Positions 9,177-18,636 are shown, counted from the first letter of the stretch. The stretch: 39,388 nt of DNA from BOG-933 sp037132135 (GCA_037132135.1 JBAXPR010000021.1:1-39388); one strand, 5' to 3'. Numbers and translations: made by a program. Notes: a model not told the origin generated them from the letters alone.

Positions 9177-10839
9177 CGGCGGCCCTGCCTTTCAGCGCAA
9201 AGAGGCCGCGCGGACGCTTTTGGATGAACAGGATCAGCAGGGCCAGCACCAGAACCTTGCCCAGCATGGCCCCGGCCACCGGTTCCAGAACCTTGTTGAC
9301 GACGCCGAGGCTGACCGCGCCGGCCAGGGCGCCCCAGAGGCTGCCGATACCGCCGAACACCACGACCATGAAGCAGTCGATGATGTAGGTCTGGCCGAGG
9401 TTGGGGCTGACGTTGCCGATCTGGCTGAGCGCTTCGCCGCCGATCCCGGCGATGCCCGAGCCGAGACCGAAGGTCAGGGCGTCGATCCGGCCGCTGTTGA
9501 TGCCCATGGTCGCGGCCATCGGACGGTTCTGGGTCACAGCGCGCATGCGAAGGCCAAACGGGGTGACGCGCAGCAGCAGTCCGAGCGCGCCCAGCACCGC
9601 CAGCCCGAACAGCAGGATGGCGATCCGGTTCCAGGTCAGCACCAGTCCGGGCAGCACCTCGACCGCTCCGGTCATCCAGACCGGGTTGGCCACCTCCATG
9701 TTGGTGGCGCCAAACAGGCTCCGCACCGCCTGTTGCAGCATCAGGCTGACGCCGAAGGTGGCCAGCAGGGTGTCGAGCGGGCGCCGATAGAGGAAGCGGA
9801 CGACGCAGCGCTCCAGGGCCACCCCGACCAGTCCCGAAACCAGGAACGCCGCCGGCAGGGCCACGACAAGGTAGAGCCCGAAGAGTTCGGCCGGCAACCA
9901 GGCCCGAAAAGCCTGCTGGATGGTGAAGGCGGTATAGGAGCCGAGCATGATCATCTCGCCATGGGCCATGTTGATCACGCCCATCACGCCGAAAGTGATG
10001 GCGAGGCCGACCGCGGCCAGCAGCAGCACCGAGCCGAGGCTGAGACCCTGGAAGAGGGTGAGCAGCAGGTCGGTGATCAGCAGCCGCCGCTCGATCGCGC
10101 GGAGGAGATCGGCGGCGGCGGCGCGCACCCGGGCGTCGGGCTCGGCGCCGCCGGTCAGCGGTTGCACGAGGCCACGGGTTTCGGGAGTGGCGTCGCCGGC
10201 AAGGTCGCGGAGCGCGGCCAGCCGGTCGGCGGCCTCGGGGCTGCCCAGCGTGATCCGGGCCAGGATGCGGACCATCACCGCCCGGACCCCGGCATCACTT
10301 TCGCGGGCGAGCGCGGTCCGGAGCACGGCCCCTGGCTCCTCGCCGGCTTCGCCGGCCATGGCCAGGGCCGCCGCGCGGCGCTCGGCGGGGTCGGCGCTCT
10401 GGATGCGCGACCGGCCCAGCACCGAGGCCAGCGTTTGGCGGAGGGCATTGTTGAGCGGGATGCGGCTGAGATCGCCGGCGGCGGCCCGGCCGAGGGCTTC
10501 GCCGGTCAGAGGGTCGCTGAGCGCCAGGCCGTCGCCGTCGCCGGCCCGGCCCAGCACCAGCCGGCCGTCATCGCGGCGAAGATAGAGCGCGCCCTGGCCG
10601 AGGGCCTGGAGCACGCCGAGCGCACGCGGCTCCGCCGACGCCGCAAGCACGGTCACCGCCGCGCTCCTGTCGGCAAAGCTGCGCGATGCGAGACCGGTCA
10701 TGGCCTCGGCCAGCGGCGCGGTCTCGGCCGCCCGGGCCGGCAGCCCGGTCAGCAGCGCCGTCGCGGCCAGCCAGACCAGCACCGCCAGCAGCGCCCGGAA
10801 CGACATCGGGATGGGAGGGAGCGCCATGGGTCTGGTCAC
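9169..10839 (-). CDS. urtB: Urea ABC transporter permease UrtB, long form with periplasmic N-terminal domain
   Basis: LivH-like permease with the N-terminal extension typical of UrtB: a signal sequence (about residues 12-38, ending ARA), then about 200 residues of helical repeat-like sequence, then the membrane domain (about 255-556) with GVMGVINMAHGEMIMLGSYT. The total of 556 residues is normal for UrtB. The start is uncertain: GTG at 10839, ATG at 10827 and ATG at 10806 are all in frame and none has a strong ribosome binding site. It lies 28 bases after urtA and overlaps urtC. Confidence 0.92.
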   Translation of the reverse strand: MTRPMALPPIPMSFRALLAVLVWLAATALLTGLPARAAETAPLAEAMTGLASRSFADRSAAVTVLAASAEPRALGVLQALGQGALYLRRDDGRLVLGRAGDGDGLALSDPLTGEALGRAAAGDLSRIPLNNALRQTLASVLGRSRIQSADPAERRAAALAMAGEAGEEPGAVLRTALARESDAGVRAVMVRILARITLGSPEAADRLAALRDLAGDATPETRGLVQPLTGGAEPDARVRAAAADLLRAIERRLLITDLLLTLFQGLSLGSVLLLAAVGLAITFGVMGVINMAHGEMIMLGSYTAFTIQQAFRAWLPAELFGLYLVVALPAAFLVSGLVGVALERCVVRFLYRRPLDTLLATFGVSLMLQQAVRSLFGATNMEVANPVWMTGAVEVLPGLVLTWNRIAILLFGLAVLGALGLLLRVTPFGLRMRAVTQNRPMAATMGINSGRIDALTFGLGSGIAGIGGEALSQIGNVSPNLGQTYIIDCFMVVVFGGIGSLWGALAGAVSLGVVNKVLEPVAGAMLGKVLVLALLILFIQKRPRGLFALKGRAADV

Positions 10840-10867
10840 GGGCTGGAGCGGGCCGGGCGGCCTTTGA

Positions 10868-12160
10868 TCACTGGAGCGCCTTGAACTTCGGCTCCGGGCA
10901 GTTGCCGCACACCCAGGGGTAGGTCCAGTCGGCGTGGAGTTTGGCCGAATCCGGAATGAAGGGGCTCCAGGCGTCGGCCCGGATCGGGCCGGTCGTCGAC
11001 CACACGATCTGGAACTGCCCGTTATCCGAGATTTCTCCGATCATCACCGGCTTCGACAGGTGATGGTTGGCGTTCATCACGATGTCGAAGCCGCTGGGCG
11101 AGCGCACCCGCTGGCCGACCAGCGCCTGACGCACGGCGTCGACGGAGGTGGTGCCGGCCTGAAGCACGGCCTGGGTCCACAGTCTGAAGCCGATCGCCGT
11201 CGCTTCCATGGGATCGTTGGTGACCCGCTTCGGATTCTTGGTGAAGGCGTGCCACTGCTTGATGAAGGCGGCGTTCTCGGGGGTCTCGATCGACTGGAAG
11301 TAGTTCCAGGCCGCAAGGTGGCCGACCAGCGGCCGGGTATCGATGCCCGCCAGTTCCTCCTCGCCGACCGAGAACGCGATCACCGGAATGTCGGTGGCCT
11401 TGATCGCCTGGTTGGCCAGCTCCTTGTAGAAGGGGACGTTGGCGTCGCCGTTGATGGTCGACACCACGGCGGTCTTCTTGCCCGCCGAGGCGAAACGCTT
11501 GATCCCGGCGACGATGGTCTGCCAGTCGGAATGGCCGAACGGCGTGTAGTTGATCATGATGTCTTCTTTGGCCACCCCCCTGGAGAGCAGAAACGCTTCC
11601 AGAATCTTGTTGGTGGTGCGGGGATAGACATAGTCGGTGCCGGCCAGCACCCAGCGTTTGACCGAACCGCCATCGGGGCTCATCAGATACTCAACCGCCG
11701 GGATCGCCTGCTGATTGGGCGCGGCGCCGGTGTAGAAGATATTGCGCGAGCTTTCCTCGCCCTCATACTGAACCGGATAGAACAGGAGGCCGTTCAACTC
11801 CTCGAACACCGGCAGCACCGACTTGCGAGAGACCGAGGTCCAGCAGCCGAACACTGCGGCAACATGCTCTTTTTCGATCAGTTGTCGGGCCTTTTCGGCA
11901 AACAGCGGCCAGTTGGAGGCGGGGTCGACCACCACCGCCTCGACCTTGCGGCCGAGCAGGCCGCCCTTGGCGTTGATGTCCTCGACCATCATCAGCACGG
12001 TGTCCTTGAGGGTGGTCTCGCTGATCGCCATCGTGCCCGAGAGCGAATGCAGCACGCCGATCCTGATCGGCTCGCCCTCGGCGCGCGCGGGCGCAAAAGA
12101 AGCCACCAGCAGCAGCGCGGCCACGCCGGTTATCCCGGCCAGACGGAACAAGACACCCAT
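10868..12160 (-). CDS. urtA: Urea ABC transporter substrate-binding protein UrtA
   Basis: Periplasmic urea-binding protein of 430 residues. A signal peptide (1-27, ending APARA) precedes a type I periplasmic binding fold: PIRIGVLHSLSGTMAISETT, then VFGCWTSVSRKSVLPVFEE, all typical of the UrtA/AmiC branch. The ATG is preceded by GGGGGTG. It is the first gene of urtABCDE-uca, so the promoter should lie in 12161-12421, where a strong dyad is found. UrtA systems are usually nitrogen-controlled; no sigma-54 site was recognised here. Confidence 0.94.
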   Translation of the reverse strand: MGVLFRLAGITGVAALLLVASFAPARAEGEPIRIGVLHSLSGTMAISETTLKDTVLMMVEDINAKGGLLGRKVEAVVVDPASNWPLFAEKARQLIEKEHVAAVFGCWTSVSRKSVLPVFEELNGLLFYPVQYEGEESSRNIFYTGAAPNQQAIPAVEYLMSPDGGSVKRWVLAGTDYVYPRTTNKILEAFLLSRGVAKEDIMINYTPFGHSDWQTIVAGIKRFASAGKKTAVVSTINGDANVPFYKELANQAIKATDIPVIAFSVGEEELAGIDTRPLVGHLAAWNYFQSIETPENAAFIKQWHAFTKNPKRVTNDPMEATAIGFRLWTQAVLQAGTTSVDAVRQALVGQRVRSPSGFDIVMNANHHLSKPVMIGEISDNGQFQIVWSTTGPIRADAWSPFIPDSAKLHADWTYPWVCGNCPEPKFKALQ

Positions 12161-12272
12161 TCCACACCCCCAAGGTTTTTTAATTGGTCAACGCCGGAAG
12201 CAGCTCGATCGTTCACGGCATCGTTCGTGGCGGCCATCGATATGCGATTGTATGTATCAAGCCAAAGCAATC

Positions 12273-12296
12273 TTTATGCGAACGATATCGCATAAA
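12273..12296. promoter_or_regulatory. Candidate operator upstream of urtA
   Basis: Perfect inverted repeat TTTATGCGA-N6-TCGCATAAA centred about 125 bases upstream of the urtA start. The half-site TATGCGA recurs at 12241-12247. The placement, in the only gap before a six-gene operon and downstream of the convergently placed MFS stop, suggests a repressor or activator site. The binding protein is unknown. Confidence 0.5.
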
Positions 12297-12421
12297 TGCC
12301 CGACAAATGTCCAGATGTAACGGATAAAAAATTTATAACATAATGTTGTTGGCGATCGATGCACGTTTAGTATGTTTATAATGTGATAAGCGCAATCTGA
12401 ATACAGGGGCATGATCAAGGC

Positions 12422-13618
12422 TCAGCCGGCGCCGCGGCGCCGGGTTCCGGTCAGGGCGACCAGGGCAGCGGCCCCCGCCGCCAGCGCGCCCGAGAGGCAG
12501 ACCGCCGGCCAGCCGCCGCGGGCGTAGGCCGTCCCCCCGAGGGCGGAGCCGAGGGCGCCGCCCGCGAACATGGAGGTCATCAGCACGGTGTTGAGCCGGC
12601 TCTGCGCCTTGGCGTCGAGGGCATAGACGCGGCAGAGATTGGCTACCTGAGCGACCCAGACTCCCAGATCGAGCAGCGCCATTGCCAGCCCGAGCGCGGG
12701 CAGCGAGCCCCGGGTCAGGCCCATCAGCAGGAACGAGGTCACGGCGAGCAGGGCGCCGCCGGCGGCGAGGCGGTTCGGGCCAAGGCGATTGACCAGCCGT
12801 CCGGCCAGCGGCGCCGCCAGCGCACCCGACAGCCCGGCCAGTCCAAAGAGGCCGGCGATGGTGCTGCCCAGCCGGTAATCGTCCTGCAGCACCAGAGCGA
12901 GATCTGCCCACACCGCCATGTAGGCCCCGAACAGCAGCGCCTGGACCAGTGCCGCCTGGCGCAGCACCGGGTAAGAGTGGAGCAACCGCCACAGCGAGCC
13001 CAGCAGCCGCGGATAACTGGTCCGGGTTGCCGGCGCCACCCGGGGCAGGCCCAGGGCCAGTCCGCCTGCCACCGCCAGGACCGCCGCGGCCGCCCCGAGA
13101 TACATCGCCGGCCAGCCGAAGCGCTCGGACACGGCGCCGCTGAGGGTGCGCGCCAGGAGGATGCCGGCCAGGATGCCGCCGGTGACGGTGCCCACGGCGT
13201 GACCGCGCCGCTCGGGTGCGGTCAACAGCACCGACAGCGGCACCAGTTGCTGGGTCACCGAGGCGAAGACGCCGACCAGGAAGCTGAGCCCGGCCAGCCA
13301 GCGCAGCGACGGCGCCAGGGTCGAGCCGGCCAGGGTCAGGGCCAGTGCTGCCATCATCGCCAGGATCAGCGACCGTCGCTCCAACCGGTCGCCCAGCGGC
13401 AGCAGCAGCAGCAATCCGGCGGCATAGCCGATCTGGGTCAGCACCGGAATGCTGGAGAGCGCGCGGGCATCGGCGCCGAACTGAGCGCCCAGCAGCCCGA
13501 GCACCGGCTGGTTATAGTAGATGCCGGCCACCGAAACCCCGGCGGCGACGGCCAGGGCGGCGGTGCGTCCCGCGGTTTGCCCCGGTCGCGACTCCGGCGA
13601 GGTCTCGGATCTGCTCAT
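12422..13618 (-). CDS. MFS transporter, drug/sugar exporter type
   Basis: Inner-membrane major facilitator of 398 residues with about twelve hydrophobic segments, a proton-coupled exporter in general. The first helix carries the AGVSVAGIYYNQPVLGLL pattern of the YgaY/YdhP-like branch, and the loop after TM2 has the MFS motif PLGDRLERRSL. The frame is open 34 codons further upstream, but the ATG at 13618 has AAGG seven bases upstream and begins the usual polar N-terminus. It is followed by the urt promoter region, not obviously linked to it. Substrate unknown. Confidence 0.85.
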   Translation of the reverse strand: MSRSETSPESRPGQTAGRTAALAVAAGVSVAGIYYNQPVLGLLGAQFGADARALSSIPVLTQIGYAAGLLLLLPLGDRLERRSLILAMMAALALTLAGSTLAPSLRWLAGLSFLVGVFASVTQQLVPLSVLLTAPERRGHAVGTVTGGILAGILLARTLSGAVSERFGWPAMYLGAAAAVLAVAGGLALGLPRVAPATRTSYPRLLGSLWRLLHSYPVLRQAALVQALLFGAYMAVWADLALVLQDDYRLGSTIAGLFGLAGLSGALAAPLAGRLVNRLGPNRLAAGGALLAVTSFLLMGLTRGSLPALGLAMALLDLGVWVAQVANLCRVYALDAKAQSRLNTVLMTSMFAGGALGSALGGTAYARGGWPAVCLSGALAAGAAALVALTGTRRRGAG

Positions 13619-13664
13619 GGGAGCGCCTTGTTCCCGGCCAAGGTTTTGACGATGAGACTGGGTG

Positions 13665-13677
13665 GTGTCATCGACAC
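13665..13677. promoter_or_regulatory. Short dyad upstream of the MFS gene
   Basis: GTGTC-ATC-GACAC lies 47 bases upstream of the MFS start, between divergent genes. It may be an operator for a transporter regulator of unknown type. It is short enough to occur by chance. Confidence 0.25.
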
Positions 13678-13815
13678 TGAAAAGTATCAACGAATATTTT
13701 TCTAATATAATCTCAAGCATACATACGCATTAATTATTTATGCCTCATTTATTAGTGCATTCGATAGGGCCTGTTGATATCTTGTACCTGAAGACATCCT
13801 GCGAGTGGAGCTTCC

Positions 13816-15459
13816 ATGGCCGATCAATCTCCCGGCGCCGCGTCCTGCTCCCCCTCAGAAACCGGGCGTCGGTGGCGGATTCTGATGGTCGATGACGACC
13901 ACTCGTTTCACCGCATCTGCCGGAAGGCCTTTTCCTCCCTGCGCTTCAAGGGTATCGCGGTCGAGGTGCTCTCGGCCTATTCAGGCGACGAGGCCCGGGC
14001 AGTTCTGGCCGCGAATCCCGATCTTGGAGTTGCCCTGATTGACGTCGTGATGGAAAACACCCGTGCCGGTCTCGATCTCGTCACCCATATCCGGGAGGAG
14101 CGGGGGGACAAGCGCATCCGGATCATCCTCAACACCGCCTTTCCCGTCCACGCCGTGGAGCGCGAGGTGGTGGAGCGCTACGAGATCAACGACTACCGCA
14201 CCAAGTCGGAGCTTAATCCCGATCGCTTGTGCACGGTGGTGATCGAGGCGCTGCGCAATTTCGACAGCCTGTGCGCCAGCGAGGCGGCCCGGCGCGAGAT
14301 GCTCGGCACCATGACCGCGGTGGTCGGACTGTTCAACGCCAAGAGCCTTGATGAGTTCTGCGAGACCGTGCTCGAAACGTTCGCCACGGTACCGGGCAGT
14401 GCGCCCGACCTGCTGATCGCTCGGGCGGGGGAGGGCGCGGGCAACGGCGGGGCGCCGGTGATTCTGGCCGGGCGGGGCCGCTTCCGGCCCTTTGGGGGCC
14501 AGCCCGCGGACGCCATCGGTGATCCCGAACTGACCGGACTGCTGGTGGCTGCGATCACGACCGAGGCGGTCTCGTGCCGCTGCGGGCGGGCCGCATTCCG
14601 CATCCGCAGCCGTCAGGACGAAGCCCTGGTCGTCTGCGCCGACGGGCCGCTGCCCGGCGCCGCGGCCTTGAGAATCTTCCGGACCCAGGCCGAGTCGGTG
14701 TTCGATCACCTGCTGACCGTCGAAGAGACCTACGCGGTCCAGATCGCCACCATCCGGGCCTTCGCCGGGGTTTCCGGGCGCAACGACCACGACGCCGGTG
14801 GCCATCTGACCCGGATCGAGCGTCTGAGCGGCCTGATCGCGGGCGAGCTGCGGGCGCGCGGCGCCTATCCCGATTCGATCAACGACCGGCTGGTCGAAAA
14901 GATCGGCCTTGCCAGCGTGCTCCACGATATCGGCATGGTCTACGTTCCCGACGACATCGTGCTCAACGCCGAGCAGCTCAGCGCCGAAGAGTTTCAGATC
15001 ATCAACCGGCACGCCATGGCCGGCTATCGCATCCTCACCGAGGCCGCGGCGCCGGTGCGGGGGCGAAACATCCTGCGCATCGCCGCCGAAATCGCCCGCT
15101 GCCATCACGAGCGCTTCGATGGCACCGGCTATCCCGACGGTATCGCGGGCGAGGCGATTCCGATCACCGCCCGGATCGTCGCCGTCGCCGACGTCTTCGA
15201 CGCCATGACCTCGGAGCGGCCGTTCCGCCGGGCGATCAGGGTCGACGAGGCCCTTGCCACCCTCACCGCCCAAGCCGGCAAGGCTTTCGATCCGTTGGTG
15301 GTGGAGGCACTGGCGGCGGTGGTGCGGCGGCTCCAGGCTGCCGAGCCCGAGTGGTTCTCCGCCGACGCCGGCGCCGAGCGCCGGATCGGCGGTCGCGGCA
15401 TCAGCGGCCTGATCGGCCGCCTGTTCTGGCCCGGCACCGACGCGGCGGCGGCATCCTGA
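13816..15459 (+). CDS. Response regulator with DUF3369 and HD-GYP domain (c-di-GMP phosphodiesterase)
   Basis: Cytoplasmic 547-residue regulator. A receiver domain (20-145) has the acidic pocket DDD near 26-28, phosphoacceptor Asp76 and Lys130. A DUF3369 sensor-like middle region (about 150-310) follows, then a C-terminal HD-GYP domain with LHDIG (His370-Asp371), HHERFDG (429-435) and GTGYPDG (436-442). These catalytic residues are present, so it should hydrolyse cyclic di-GMP and thus tune motility or surface growth. The start has GTGGAG five bases upstream. No histidine kinase is adjacent; the hybrid kinase at 20.3 kb is a possible but unproven partner. Confidence 0.93.
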   Translation: MADQSPGAASCSPSETGRRWRILMVDDDHSFHRICRKAFSSLRFKGIAVEVLSAYSGDEARAVLAANPDLGVALIDVVMENTRAGLDLVTHIREERGDKRIRIILNTAFPVHAVEREVVERYEINDYRTKSELNPDRLCTVVIEALRNFDSLCASEAARREMLGTMTAVVGLFNAKSLDEFCETVLETFATVPGSAPDLLIARAGEGAGNGGAPVILAGRGRFRPFGGQPADAIGDPELTGLLVAAITTEAVSCRCGRAAFRIRSRQDEALVVCADGPLPGAAALRIFRTQAESVFDHLLTVEETYAVQIATIRAFAGVSGRNDHDAGGHLTRIERLSGLIAGELRARGAYPDSINDRLVEKIGLASVLHDIGMVYVPDDIVLNAEQLSAEEFQIINRHAMAGYRILTEAAAPVRGRNILRIAAEIARCHHERFDGTGYPDGIAGEAIPITARIVAVADVFDAMTSERPFRRAIRVDEALATLTAQAGKAFDPLVVEALAAVVRRLQAAEPEWFSADAGAERRIGGRGISGLIGRLFWPGTDAAAAS

Positions 15460-15482
15460 GCGGCGCCGCGACCCTCATGACC

Positions 15483-15698
15483 TCAGGATCTGCCGGCGGT
15501 GAGATCCCGAAGGCCGTTGCCGTCGCCATTGACCGTCACGGTCAGGGTCAGGCCGCTCTCCTTCTCGATCTCGGCCTTGTGGGGGACGACGATGGTGTTG
15601 CCGATGGCGGCGGCGGCGCTGACCTTCTACTCGGCGGCGCCGGCGCTGAGAGAAACCAGGGCGGCAAGGGTGATCCGCTTGGGCGCTGTCAACATCAT
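15483..15698 (-). pseudogene. Remnant of a PstS-like phosphate-binding protein gene
   Basis: A 72-codon frame starting with a signal-peptide-like MMLTAPKRITLAALVSLSAG contains an in-frame TAG at codon 24 (15627-15629). It then continues with ESGLTLTVTVNGDGNGLRDL, which matches the N-terminal lobe pattern of PstS-type phosphate-binding proteins (GSGNGLxDLxAGRxDIA), and ends in TGA after AGRS, where the family normally reads on. The rest of the gene is missing; the HD-GYP gene follows at once. It is a decayed fragment. Confidence 0.6.
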
Positions 15699-15737
15699 GG
15701 CGTCATGGTCCGTCTGGCGGGCGACCCGCGCGGCGGG

Positions 15738-17765
15738 TCACTGGCGTGATCGGGGTTCGGCCTGTGCGGTCTCCGGCCGCCGCCGCCGTCGGTCCGGGGC
15801 AGGGCCGGCGCTGCCGGGCAGCTTGAAAAAGGCCATCTGATGGCGGAGGTCGGAGGATTGTTCCGACATGGCGTGGGCCGCGGCGGTGGTTTCCTCGACC
15901 AGCGCGGCGTTCTTCTGGGTCATCTCGTCCATCGCCGTGACCGCGGCGTTGATCTCTTCGAGGGCTGACGCCTGCTTGGCGCTCGAGGCGGCGATCTCGC
16001 CGATCAGCGCCGCGACCTGCTGGACGCCGGTGACGATGCCCGACAACGACTCGCCGGCCTTCCGCACCAGATCGACCCCGGTGTGCACCTGATCGTCGCT
16101 GCTGAGGATCAGAACCTTGATCTCCCTGGACGCCTGGGCCGAGCGCTGGGCCAGCACCCGGACCTCCTGCGCGACCACGGCGAAGCCCTTGCCGGCATCG
16201 CCCGCGCGGGCGGCCTCGACCGCGGCGTTGAGCGCCAGCAGGTTGGTCTGAAAGGCAATTTCGTCGATCACGCCGATGATCTCGGTGATTTTGCGGCTGG
16301 CCTCGGCGATCGCCTTCATGGCGCCGATCGCCGAGCCGGCGACGGTGCCGCCCTGCTCGGCGGAACGGCGGGCCTCGCCGGCCATCCTGTTGGCCCGCTG
16401 GGCGGTTTCGGCGCTGGTGCGCGCGGCGGTGCCGAGGTTGACCATCGCCGCCGCGGTCTGCTCCAGGCTGGAGGCCTGCTCTTCGGTGCGTTCGGCCAAA
16501 TCCGCGCTGCCGGCGGAGACCTCGGCCGCGGCGCTGGTGATCAGGTCGGTGGCGCCGCTGATCTGGCTGAGCACTGCGGTCAGCTTGACCGAGGTGGCGT
16601 TGACGCCGGTCTTCAGCCGATCGAAGGCACCCTGATAGTCCTTGGTGATGCGCTGGTTGAGGTCGCCCTCGGCCAGGGCGCCCAGCACCCGGGCGATGTC
16701 GGCGATCGCGCCGCCGACGGTATCGGTCAGACGGTTGATGCTCTCGCTCATCACCCGATAAAAGCCGTCCTTGCCGGCCAGATCCAGGCGCGAGCCGAGA
16801 TCGCCCTGCGACACCGCCTCGATCAGCGCCGCGATCTCGCGGCTGATCATCTGCTCGCGGGCCTGCCGGGCCTCGGCGGCCCGGCGTTCGGCCTCCAGGC
16901 GCTCCTGCTCGGCCCGGTCCATGCCTTTTTTGGCGATGGCGTTGTCCTTGAAGACCTGGACCGCGGCGGCCATCTGGCCGAGTTCGTCGCGGCGCTGGCG
17001 GTAGGGGATCCCGGCCTCGTCGTCGCCCTCGGCCAACCCGACCATGGCTTGGTGCAACCGCCCCATCGGCCGGGTCACCCCGAGCAGCAGCAGGGCGATC
17101 GCGCCCAGGGTCACCGCCAGCGTGATCGCGGCGGCCAGCGCCTGAATGTCTTCGATGCCGGCATTGGTGCGCTGAATGCCCGCAATCAGGCCGGCGAGAG
17201 TGCCGAATTCGCGCTTGCTGACCTCGCCGGCAAGCTCGATCAGCCGGGTCAACCGGTGGTCCATCGCCTCGGCCACCCGGTCGAACTCGGGCATCAGGGC
17301 ATTGCCCGCGGGCGGGCCGCCGGCAATGTAGGCCTGGGCCATGCGCTGGCCGACCTCGTAATAGGCCGCGAAATCCCGCGCCGCGCCGTCGAGCGCCTCG
17401 ACCGCCGTCGGGAGGCCGAGGCGGCCGGCGATGATCCGGGCCGCCGCGGTGCCGTCCCGGAATTTCCGGGCATTCTCGGCCGCCTTGTCGAGGCCGTCGT
17501 TGAGCCCGTCCTGGCCCCGGGTCGCCGAGATGTCGCTGAGAAACTGTTGAACCTGGATCACCGCCAATCTGAGGTCGTTGATCTGATCAGTCAGGGGGAT
17601 GACCTGGGTGATCGCGACGCCGGCCGCGGCGTTGATCCGTTCGAGATCGACGCCTTCCGTCCGCATCCGGTAGAGGATGTCCGCCGAGGACAACCCGATG
17701 GTGGCGATGACGAGCGCGGCAACGGCCACCACCTTGGCCCGTATCGAGTACCCTTTAAGAATCAT
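15738..17765 (-). CDS. Methyl-accepting chemotaxis protein
   Basis: Chemoreceptor of 675 residues. TM1 is about 10-30 and the periplasmic helical domain about 31-207, followed by TM2 (208-230). HAMP 1 is 231-280. A charged helix and a second HAMP-like unit (about 310-395, GDLGSRL and GDLNQRI) come before the signalling domain, whose tip (FQTNLLALNAAVEAARAGDA and onward) is near 505-535. The C-terminus is Arg-rich and lacks a CheR pentapeptide. The start has GGGGG seven bases upstream. A TATAAT (17869-17864, minus strand) could be its -10. A GACCCGC-GCG-GCGGGTC hairpin overlaps the stop codon. Ligand unknown. Confidence 0.93.
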   Translation of the reverse strand: MILKGYSIRAKVVAVAALVIATIGLSSADILYRMRTEGVDLERINAAAGVAITQVIPLTDQINDLRLAVIQVQQFLSDISATRGQDGLNDGLDKAAENARKFRDGTAAARIIAGRLGLPTAVEALDGAARDFAAYYEVGQRMAQAYIAGGPPAGNALMPEFDRVAEAMDHRLTRLIELAGEVSKREFGTLAGLIAGIQRTNAGIEDIQALAAAITLAVTLGAIALLLLGVTRPMGRLHQAMVGLAEGDDEAGIPYRQRRDELGQMAAAVQVFKDNAIAKKGMDRAEQERLEAERRAAEARQAREQMISREIAALIEAVSQGDLGSRLDLAGKDGFYRVMSESINRLTDTVGGAIADIARVLGALAEGDLNQRITKDYQGAFDRLKTGVNATSVKLTAVLSQISGATDLITSAAAEVSAGSADLAERTEEQASSLEQTAAAMVNLGTAARTSAETAQRANRMAGEARRSAEQGGTVAGSAIGAMKAIAEASRKITEIIGVIDEIAFQTNLLALNAAVEAARAGDAGKGFAVVAQEVRVLAQRSAQASREIKVLILSSDDQVHTGVDLVRKAGESLSGIVTGVQQVAALIGEIAASSAKQASALEEINAAVTAMDEMTQKNAALVEETTAAAHAMSEQSSDLRHQMAFFKLPGSAGPAPDRRRRRPETAQAEPRSRQ

Positions 17766-18198
17766 GACATCGCCCCCTGAGCACCCTGTCTCCCCCGCAA
17801 TCGAGCATTCGCCGCGGTGACGGCCTCTCGCAGTGCTCCATCTGAGTCCGGCAATTTTAACAAATTATAGATGTGAAGTTTATGCCAAAGCCCAAGCTGT
17901 ACCGCAGGTGCCTCGCGTTATTATCCGGTTACGAAGTTCGATGCGCTGTCGACACTGCTCAATAAATTTACAACAATTAGTTAACATTAGAATATGTATT
18001 ATACGAGCAGCATTAACCGCAGCGGTGTTCGGCATCCGGCGCCCGATCGCCCGGTTACCGCCGGGACACACTGTCGAGATCATTACCGCCGCTCCCTTGA
18101 CTCTGTTGGGCAGGCGCCTAGGGTTGCCCCTGTGGCCACCGGTGGGCGCGCGGGCTCACCGCACCGGACACGGGCGACAAAAAGAACGGGAGGCCAGG
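17766..18198. other. Divergent intergenic region between chemoreceptor and CBS gene
   Basis: About 430 bases without a gene. It contains a likely -10 for the chemoreceptor on the minus strand (TATAAT at 17869-17864), an AT-rich stretch near 17950-18010, and a sigma-70-like promoter toward the CBS gene, listed separately. An open frame extends upstream of the CBS start but has no coding character. Confidence 0.6.
18097..18124 (+). promoter_or_regulatory. Sigma-70-type promoter for the CBS-domain gene
   Basis: TTGACT (18097-18102), 16-base spacer, TAGGGT (18119-18124), about 75 bases before the CBS start. The hemC promoter in this window has the same geometry and the same -10, which supports both. 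Confidence 0.5.
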
Positions 18199-18636
18199 AT
18201 GTCCGAAAGAGCATTGTTAGGTGATCTGATAAATCCCGAGACACTTGTCATCATGTCGCCGGATGCGATGGTGCCGGAAGCCTCTCGGAAGATGATGGAA
18301 CATCGATTTGGCTTGGTCGTGGTTCAGGATGGCGACAATGTGGTCGGCGTTGTTACCGAGCGGGATATTAACTTCCGTGTCATCGCCCAGGGGCTCGATC
18401 CAGAGAAAACGAGGCTGCGGGATATCATGTCGAATAAACCGTTCATGATTTCTCCTGATACCGATGTCTTTGACGCCTTGCGGCAGGTCGTCAGCAAATA
18501 CTTTCGTTATGCCGTGATCGGCAGCGATGGCCGCGCCGTCGGCGTCGTTGCCGTCAACACCATCTTTGCCGAGGTTACGAAGTCGCTCGGCAACGACATC
18601 GGCGATATCGATCGCTTCATTCTCGGCGATCCCTGA
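18199..18636 (+). CDS. Tandem CBS-domain protein
   Basis: Small cytoplasmic protein of 145 residues made almost only of two CBS motifs (about 10-65 and 75-135). Examples are VVVQDGDNVVGVVTERDI in the first and YAVIGSDGRAVGVVAVNTIF in the second. Such Bateman modules bind adenine nucleotides and act as sensors; partner unknown. The ATG has GGGAGG five bases upstream. A longer frame upstream is not conserved-looking and was not used. The neighbours are signalling genes. Confidence 0.88.
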   Translation: MSERALLGDLINPETLVIMSPDAMVPEASRKMMEHRFGLVVVQDGDNVVGVVTERDINFRVIAQGLDPEKTRLRDIMSNKPFMISPDTDVFDALRQVVSKYFRYAVIGSDGRAVGVVAVNTIFAEVTKSLGNDIGDIDRFILGDP

